A stretch of 64,000 bases of DNA. Origin: Actinoallomurus iriomotensis (GTDB taxonomy: Bacteria; Actinomycetota; Actinomycetes; Streptosporangiales; Streptosporangiaceae). Shown piece after piece: positions 59,656 to 64,000 of this stretch. The notes beneath the pieces are model-generated. The model worked only from the letters and a program-made list of their open reading frames with translations, searched no databases and was not told the DNA's origin. The DNA lies in contig NZ_BSTJ01000019.1 of assembly GCF_030269445.1 (NCBI RefSeq), forward strand, positions 62,001 through 126,000, read 5' to 3'. Made by a program: the position numbers and the translations under genes. Numbering within the stretch: position 1 is the stretch's first letter; each line of letters begins with the position of its first letter.

Positions 59656-60708
59656 ATGAGCGATTGGGTGGATCACGGGCAAAGCGGCGCGGCGCCGTAC
59701 GCCGCCGACCGGCGGGCGTACGACGGCGGAGGCGCCTACTCGGGCGGCCGGAAGCGCCGGCGCTGGGGGCGGACCATCCTGATCGTCCTCCTCGTCCTGC
59801 TCCTGCTGCTGATCGGCGCGTACTTCTACCTCGACTCGCGGCTGAACCGCATCGACGTCTTCACCGACTACCCGGGGCGGCCCGGTGACACCCCGGGCAC
59901 CAACTGGCTGATCGTCGGCTCCGACAGCCGATCGGGCCTGTCGAGCGAGGAGCGCAAGAAGCTCCACACCGGCAGGGCCGAGGGCAAGCGCACCGACTCG
60001 ATGATGCTGCTGCACATCGGCGACCACGGCACGACCCTGGTCAGCCTGCCGCGCGACTCCTACGTCCCGATCCCGGGGCACGACCCCAACAAGCTCAACG
60101 CCGCGTACGCGTTCGGCGGGCCCAAGCTGCTGGTCCGTACGGTCGAGGGGGCCACGAAGATCCACATCGACCACTACGCGGAGATCGGCTTCGGCGGGTT
60201 CGTCGGGATGGTGGACGCGGTCGGCGGGGTGAACATGTGCATCCCTCAGCGGATCAAGGACACCGCCGCGGGCATCGACCTGAAGCCGGGCTGCCAGACG
60301 CTCAACGGCCCGGAGGCCCTGGGCTTCGTCCGCACCCGTCACGCGTTCGCCAGCCAGGACCTGCAGCGGGTGCAGAACCAGCGCAAGTTCCTGGCCGCGC
60401 TGACCCACAAGGCGACGAGCCCCGGCACGCTGCTCAACCCGTTCCGCATCGTGCCGTTCGTGCTCCGCTCCACCAGCGACTTCTCCGTGGACCAGGACGA
60501 CCACCTGTACAACGTGGCGGGGTTCGCCTGGGCGATGCGCGGCCTGACCAAGGGCGACGGCCTCACCACGACGGTCCCGATCGGCGGGAACGGCTACTCG
60601 GCGAGCGCCGGCGCGTACATCACCTGGGACACGACCAGGTCCGGTGAGCTGTTCCGCGCCCTCCGCGAGGACCAGCCGGTGCCGAAGAGCCTGCGGTCCA
60701 GCAACTGA
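59656..60708 (+). CDS. LytR-CpsA-Psr family cell-wall ligase
   Basis: The 350-residue protein has a cytoplasmic Gly/Tyr/Arg-rich start, one membrane helix (about residues 39-60) and an extracellular LCP domain. That domain includes NWLIVGSDSRSGLSSEE, RTDSMMLLHIGDHG, LVSLPRDSYVPIPG and GFVRTRHAFASQDLQRVQNQR, which hold the conserved Asp and Arg residues that bind polyprenyl pyrophosphate. LCP proteins transfer glycopolymers onto peptidoglycan. ATG 59656 lies seven bases after a TACGGT box, which suggests a leaderless start; GTG 59647 is the alternative. It is monocistronic. Confidence 0.93.
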   Translation: MSDWVDHGQSGAAPYAADRRAYDGGGAYSGGRKRRRWGRTILIVLLVLLLLLIGAYFYLDSRLNRIDVFTDYPGRPGDTPGTNWLIVGSDSRSGLSSEERKKLHTGRAEGKRTDSMMLLHIGDHGTTLVSLPRDSYVPIPGHDPNKLNAAYAFGGPKLLVRTVEGATKIHIDHYAEIGFGGFVGMVDAVGGVNMCIPQRIKDTAAGIDLKPGCQTLNGPEALGFVRTRHAFASQDLQRVQNQRKFLAALTHKATSPGTLLNPFRIVPFVLRSTSDFSVDQDDHLYNVAGFAWAMRGLTKGDGLTTTVPIGGNGYSASAGAYITWDTTRSGELFRALREDQPVPKSLRSSN

Positions 60709-60793
60709 CCTGTCCGTCCCGGCACACTTTTGAATCCTTTGCCGTTCGACAGCCCGGATTTGCGGGGCGTCGGTGCTGTCGCGGCACCGGACC

Positions 60794-60825
60794 GGGTAGT
60801 TACCCTCCGTATCTAGGTCGATACG
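60794..60825. promoter_or_regulatory. Two adjacent inverted repeats before the small membrane-protein gene
   Basis: GGGTA-GT-TACCC at 60794-60805 and CGTATC-TAGGTC-GATACG at 60808-60825 are both perfect. They end 14 bases before the start codon, so they probably cover the promoter or the leader. Confidence 0.55.
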
Positions 60826-60839
60826 AGGAGTGACCGAAT

Positions 60840-60992
60840 ATGAAGAAGGTCGCCAAATGGGGAGCCTTGGGCTTCCTGGCGTTCTACATGGTCAGCCAGC
60901 CCCACAAGGCGGCGAACGTCGTCCACGGCGCCCTCGGCGGTCTGACCGGCGCCGCCACGTCCCTGTCGAGCTTCGTCAGCGATCTACCCTGA
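60840..60992 (+). CDS. 50-residue single-helix membrane or exported peptide
   Basis: This short gene codes for 50 residues starting MKKVAKWGALGFLAFYMVSQ. A basic N-terminus is followed by a hydrophobic helix (about 8-20), a conserved-looking Pro-His-Lys-Ala-Ala-Asn stretch and a Gly/Ala/Ser-rich amphipathic end. A GAGGAG site lies at good distance. Small proteins of this shape, with MKK, a helix and SQP, occur widely in actinobacteria, but I know of no function. It is too short for most gene finders. A hairpin follows at 61028-61045. Confidence 0.72.
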   Translation: MKKVAKWGALGFLAFYMVSQPHKAANVVHGALGGLTGAATSLSSFVSDLP

Positions 60993-61027
60993 CCGTCGCC
61001 GCCGGAACCGAGTGTCCTTCGCGCGGG

Positions 61028-61045
61028 CCGGGCCTGCGGGCCCGG
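61028..61045. terminator. Hairpin between the small peptide gene and tetR
   Basis: CCGGGCC (61028-61034) pairs with GGCCCGG (61039-61045), lying between two convergent stop codons, with further partial pairing on both flanks. Confidence 0.5.
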
Positions 61046-61072
61046 TCCCCGCGTCGCCGGTAGGGGTCCGGT

Positions 61073-61657
61073 TCATTCCCGGATGTCGTCTCCCGGGATA
61101 CGGGCGGCGGCTGTGGCGACGGTTGCCAGGTCTTCGCTCGAGAAGCCGGCGCGACTCAGCACCGCCAGGGATTTGTTCGTTGCCAGCGTGCACAACGCCA
61201 GCTCTGCCGCCTCCTGATCATCGGCCCCCGCGGCCAGCAACGCCTGCTCCAGCATCGCCCGCAAATCGTCGATCATGGCGCGGACCATGGCCTGGCCCTC
61301 GGTGTCGAGGGCCGGGAACTGCGTTGCCGACACCGTGAGCAGGCAGCCATCCGGGACCGTCGGGTCGGCGATGCGGTTCAGGGTGACCTGCAGGTAGGCG
61401 GCCACAACGGCGCTCGGGCTCGGGTGGGGGCCGGACAGTGCCTGGTCGTACAGCGGGTGGTAGGTCTGCGCGTACCGTTGGAGGCTTTTCCGGAAGAGGG
61501 CGCTCTTGTCGCCGAAGGTGCCGTAGAGCGAGCTCCGGCCCAGGCCCGTGCCCTCGGTCAGGCGGTCGATCGAGGCCTCCGAATAGCCCCAGCGCCAGAA
61601 GACGTGCATCGCGCGTCGTAGCGCCTCGTCCACGTCGAATTGCTTGCGGCCCGCCAT
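61073..61657 (-). CDS. TetR family repressor, divergent from a hydrolase
   Basis: The 194-residue regulator has an N-terminal helix-turn-helix (ALRRAMHVFWRWGYSEASID, then RLTEGTGLGRSSLYGTFGDK) and a C-terminal domain resembling the group that includes AcuR-type regulators. ATG 61657 lies eight bases after a TAGGCT -10-like box on the minus strand, so the message is likely leaderless or nearly so. The large palindrome 61668-61705 covers this box and the opposing hydrolase promoter, pointing to repression of both genes. Confidence 0.9.
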   Translation of the reverse strand: MAGRKQFDVDEALRRAMHVFWRWGYSEASIDRLTEGTGLGRSSLYGTFGDKSALFRKSLQRYAQTYHPLYDQALSGPHPSPSAVVAAYLQVTLNRIADPTVPDGCLLTVSATQFPALDTEGQAMVRAMIDDLRAMLEQALLAAGADDQEAAELALCTLATNKSLAVLSRAGFSSEDLATVATAAARIPGDDIRE

Positions 61658-61667
61658 GGTTCGTCAG

Positions 61668-61741
61668 CCTACACATCTTGCACCGATCGTTTCAAGATGT
61701 GTAGGGTCGCCGGCATGACAAGTTGCACCGATCGTTCCAAG
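61668..61741. promoter_or_regulatory. Long palindrome plus second operator copy
   Basis: CCTACACATCTTG (61668-61680) and CAAGATGTGTAGG (61693-61705) form perfect 13-base arms around 12 bases that contain CGATCG. The inner 20 bases (61677-61696) recur nearly unchanged at 61722-61741, 45 bases downstream and inside the hydrolase reading frame. The -10 boxes TAGGGT (61702-61707) and its minus-strand counterpart TAGGCT overlap the two outer ends of the palindrome. Confidence 0.8.
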
Positions 61742-62680
61742 ATGAGTCCGGCCGACGGCACGACAAGCCTGGGTTCGCTGCGGCTGCCCGACGGGTTCAC
61801 CGACGTCTTCACCAGCCGGCTCGTTGAGCTGAACGGGCTGCGGCTGCACGCGGTCACCGGCGGGGACGGCCCACCGCTGCTGCTGGTCGGCGGGTGGCCA
61901 CAGACCTGGTACGCCTGGCGGAAAGTGATGCCCGCGCTCGCCCGCGAGCACACCGTCGTCGCCGTCGACTCGCGCGGGGCCGGGCTCTCCGACAAGCCCG
62001 ACGACGGTTACGACGCCGGCACGCTGGCCGCCGATCTGGTCGCTCTGATGGCCGCGCTCGGGCACGACCGGTTCGACGTGGTCGGCCACGACATCGGCAT
62101 GTGGACCGCATACGCCCTCGCTGCCGATCACCCCGAGCGGGTGGGCCGGCTCGCCGTCGTCGACGCCATCATCCCCGGTCTCACGCCGGCTCCGTCGGTC
62201 TTCAGCCCGGCCGCGGTCAACCAGCGGTTCTGGCACTTCGGCTTCAACCGGCTCACCGACCTCAACGAGGAGCTGGTCCGGGGGCGGGAGCGGCTCTTCT
62301 TCGGCTACCAGTTCGCCAAGAAGGCGGCCACCCCGGATGCGATCCCCGAGTACGCCGTCGACGTCTACGTCGATGCGATCGTCGCGGATCCTCGCGGGCT
62401 GCGGGCGAGCTTCGCGTACTACCGGGCGCTGGACGAGACGATCGCGCAGAACGAGCAGCGCAAGAAGACCCGGCTGACGCTGCCGGTGCTCGCCATCGGC
62501 GGCGCGCGGTACAGCGGCGCGATGGTCGCCGCGACGATGCGACTGGCGGCCGACGACGTCACCGAGGTGGTCCTCGACGACTGCGGCCATTACGCAGCCG
62601 AGGAACAGCCGGCGCGGTTCACCGAGATCCTGGAGGACTTCCTCGGTGGTGAACCGATGGCAGGTGTGCCGCACGGCTGA
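61715..62680 (+). CDS. Alpha/beta hydrolase of the epoxide hydrolase/dehalogenase group
   Basis: The 321-residue protein has the oxyanion HG-like motif replaced by LLVGGWPQTWYAWRKVMP, typical of epoxide hydrolases (HGxP-like with WP). The nucleophile Asp is in VVGHDIGMWTAYALA, and the C-terminal His is in VVLDDCGHYAAEEQP. The Asp nucleophile points to an epoxide hydrolase or haloalkane/fluoroacetate dehalogenase rather than an esterase. ATG 61715 lies seven bases after TAGGGT, fitting a leaderless start; ATG 61742 is the alternative and would keep the second operator outside the protein. TetR control is very likely. Confidence 0.88.
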   Translation: MTSCTDRSKMSPADGTTSLGSLRLPDGFTDVFTSRLVELNGLRLHAVTGGDGPPLLLVGGWPQTWYAWRKVMPALAREHTVVAVDSRGAGLSDKPDDGYDAGTLAADLVALMAALGHDRFDVVGHDIGMWTAYALAADHPERVGRLAVVDAIIPGLTPAPSVFSPAAVNQRFWHFGFNRLTDLNEELVRGRERLFFGYQFAKKAATPDAIPEYAVDVYVDAIVADPRGLRASFAYYRALDETIAQNEQRKKTRLTLPVLAIGGARYSGAMVAATMRLAADDVTEVVLDDCGHYAAEEQPARFTEILEDFLGGEPMAGVPHG

Positions 62681-62712
62681 CACATTCGTGGCGAGGAAGA
62701 ATGTCTCGCAGG

Positions 62713-63597
62713 TCAGGGGGCGTCGTCGCCGGTCAGCAGGCTCATCAGGTCGGTCGCGTTGCGCTGGGCGTAGTCCTGGTAGCAGTTGTTCAGGAGCACG
62801 TGCGTCGTCTCGGCGTTCCCGGCCAGGTCGCGGATCTTCGGGGCGAGCTCCTTCAGCTCCTTCTCGCTGTAGAGGTAGCCGAACCGGTCGTAGATGTTCT
62901 TGCTCGTCCACTTGTCGGAGTGGCCGTGCAGCCGGACCACGGCCAGGTCCGACGTGGCGGCGAAGACCGGCGGGATCGAGCTCGTGTGGCCCTGCGGCAT
63001 GTCCACGCTGACGTACGGCACGGCGTACCTGGTCAGGAAGTCCAGCGTCTCGCCGCGGTTCTCCTCGCTCATCCAGGTCCTGTTGCGGAACTCCACGCAG
63101 ATCCGCATCGGATCGCAGCGGCGCCTGGCCTCCAGGATGTACTCCTTGTTCCGCTTCCCGATGACGAACCACTGGGGGAACTGGAACAGCAGCGCGGTCA
63201 GCTTGCCGGCCTCGTGCAGCGGCCACAGCGCGTCCAGGAACCGCTGCCAGACCTCGTCGGTCACCTCGTCCGGCAGGTCGCGCGGGTAGAGGTTCTTCTT
63301 GTCCGGCACCTTCTCCCGCAGGTCCTTGTACAGCGCGCCCGGCCGGGTGGGGTGCTGGGTGAGCAGCGAGAACGCCTTGACGTTGAACGTGAACCCCTCC
63401 GGTGTACGGTCCCGCCAGTAGCCGACCGTGCGCTCGGCCGGCGGCGCGTAGTAGGTGGAGTCCACCTCGACCAGCGGAAAGCGCGACGCGTAGTAGTTCA
63501 GGCGCTGCTCGGCCGTCTTCACGTCGGACGGGTACCAGTCCGTCGCGAGCAGCGTCTTGTCGGTCCAGGAGGCCGTGCCGACCAGGATGTCGCCCAT
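62713..63597 (-). CDS. DUF72 family protein
   Basis: The 294-residue protein is a DUF72 TIM-barrel-like protein, with VGTASWTDKTLLATDWYP at the start, YASRFPLVEVDSTYYAPP, PEGFTFNVKAFSLLTQH and a late VVRLHGHSDKW segment, all family marks. Its biochemical role is unknown; some relatives sit with nucleases or oxidative stress genes. ATG 63597 lies six bases after TAGTCT on the minus strand, so translation is probably leaderless. It shares a very short two-way promoter with the glutathione peroxidase gene. Confidence 0.92.
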   Translation of the reverse strand: MGDILVGTASWTDKTLLATDWYPSDVKTAEQRLNYYASRFPLVEVDSTYYAPPAERTVGYWRDRTPEGFTFNVKAFSLLTQHPTRPGALYKDLREKVPDKKNLYPRDLPDEVTDEVWQRFLDALWPLHEAGKLTALLFQFPQWFVIGKRNKEYILEARRRCDPMRICVEFRNRTWMSEENRGETLDFLTRYAVPYVSVDMPQGHTSSIPPVFAATSDLAVVRLHGHSDKWTSKNIYDRFGYLYSEKELKELAPKIRDLAGNAETTHVLLNNCYQDYAQRNATDLMSLLTGDDAP

Positions 63598-63604
63598 GGG
63601 ACCA

Positions 63605-63613
63605 GACTAGGAT
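63605..63613. promoter_or_regulatory. Overlapping divergent -10 boxes
   Basis: TAGGAT (63608-63613, plus strand) lies seven bases before the peroxidase GTG. TAGTCT (minus strand, 63610-63605) lies seven bases before the DUF72 ATG. The two boxes share three base pairs within a 23-base gap, so both leaderless messages start from one symmetric element. Confidence 0.65.
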
Positions 63614-63620
63614 CGGCGTC

Positions 63621-64000
63621 GTGTCGATCTATGACGTGGACATCCAACGCCTGCAGGGCGGGCCGGCCGACCTCGCGCGGTACCGCGGAAAGGCGGTACT
63701 CGTGGTGAACGTCGCCTCCCGGTGCGGCCTCACCCCCCAGTACGAGGGGCTGCAGCGGCTCCAGGACACCTACGGCGAACGCGGCTTCACCGTGCTCGGC
63801 GTGCCGTGCAACCAGTTCATGCAGCAGGAGCCGGGCACGGCCGACGAGATCGCGGAGTTCTGCTCGGCGACGTACGGCGTCACCTTCCCGATGACGGAGA
63901 AGGTCGAGGTCAACGGCCCCGGCCGCCATCCGCTGTACGCCGGGCTCGTCGACACTCCGGACGCCTCGGGGCACACTGGAGACATCCGGTGGAACTTCGA
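63621..64000 (+). CDS. Glutathione peroxidase-type thiol peroxidase (3' truncated by window edge)
   Basis: The visible 126 residues are the start of a glutathione-peroxidase-family protein. The peroxidatic Cys is in NVASRCGLTPQY, the Gln/Asn region is LGVPCNQFMQQEPG, and a second Cys follows in EFCSATYGVTFPM. The motif near the end, GDIRWNF, continues beyond the window. Actinobacteria generally lack glutathione, so the reductant is more likely thioredoxin or mycothiol-linked. GTG 63621 fits a leaderless start seven bases after TAGGAT. About 30-40 residues are missing at the 3' end. Confidence 0.92.
   Translation, partial: MSIYDVDIQRLQGGPADLARYRGKAVLVVNVASRCGLTPQYEGLQRLQDTYGERGFTVLGVPCNQFMQQEPGTADEIAEFCSATYGVTFPMTEKVEVNGPGRHPLYAGLVDTPDASGHTGDIRWNF

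Noticed and set aside
1-64000. CRISPR array, prophage, or a biosynthetic gene cluster
   Set aside because: No regular spacer-repeat pattern, no phage structural or integrase genes and no PKS, NRPS or terpene synthase signatures were seen.

Overview
The window is chromosomal DNA from a high-GC, multicellular-type actinobacterium. The evidence is a WhiB-like regulator, a complete conservon, Tat and lipoprotein export signals, GTG and TTG starts, and many genes whose start codon lies about seven bases after a TANNNT -10 box. Overall gene content fits Streptosporangiales (Thermomonosporaceae-like) better than Streptomyces, but that is inference. No rRNA, tRNA, CRISPR or phage was seen. Both ends cut a gene: a YihY/BrkB membrane protein on the left and a glutathione peroxidase on the right.

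Region by region. 0-9.4 kb: a redox/dormancy-flavoured stretch with a DosS-like half kinase, two oxidoreductase/hydrolase genes, a TetR gene with twin operators, a Rip3-like site-2 protease with CBS domains divergent from a phosphoribosyltransferase, a WhiB protein and a sucrase/ferredoxin-like protein. DosR-like boxes lie in two of its intergenic regions. 9.4-15.5 kb: an iron-box-controlled EfeO-EfeB pair, then two tandem phosphoesterase (phospholipase C-type) lipoproteins. 15.5-22 kb: a NarL-type two-component system, a DUF6069/esterase pair, two gene remnants, a flavin-binding-fold protein and a DPP-IV-type peptidase. 22-28.7 kb: GlpD, TetR, an alkyl-DHAP-synthase-like flavoprotein, a lipid kinase and a secreted protein, in the same order as Mycobacterium tuberculosis Rv2249c-Rv2253. 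28.7-29.7 kb is non-coding and carries inverted, diverged copies of part of the secreted-protein gene.

29.7-34 kb: an aldo/keto reductase, a metallophosphoesterase and a family-A polymerase-like protein. 34-41 kb: a PhzS-like flavin monooxygenase, an SsuABC-type transporter split into two blocks, and between them a thiamine-diphosphate enzyme; together they look like uptake and breakdown of a small organic acid or sulfonate. 41.8-46.2 kb: a conservon (NIT-type sensor kinase, roadblock, DUF742, small GTPase). 47-51 kb: a LacI regulator with a sugar-type ABC transporter. 51.4-56.8 kb: a ClpP pair divergent from an orphan Phd/YefM antitoxin-like protein that shares its operators, followed by a 1174-residue triple-AAA+ protein.

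56.9-58.4 kb: a TnpB element with short inverted ends and a frameshifted tnpB, ending about 10 bases before a three-gene nitrile hydratase/thiocyanate hydrolase-type operon. 59.6-64 kb: a LytR-CpsA-Psr protein, a 50-residue membrane protein, a TetR gene/hydrolase pair around a very long palindrome, and a DUF72/glutathione peroxidase pair sharing a 23-base two-way promoter.

The most promising unusual items are the ClpP/Phd regulatory unit, the split nitrile hydratase next to the TnpB element, the ether-lipid-like cluster, and the inverted repeat family at 27.3-29.3 kb.
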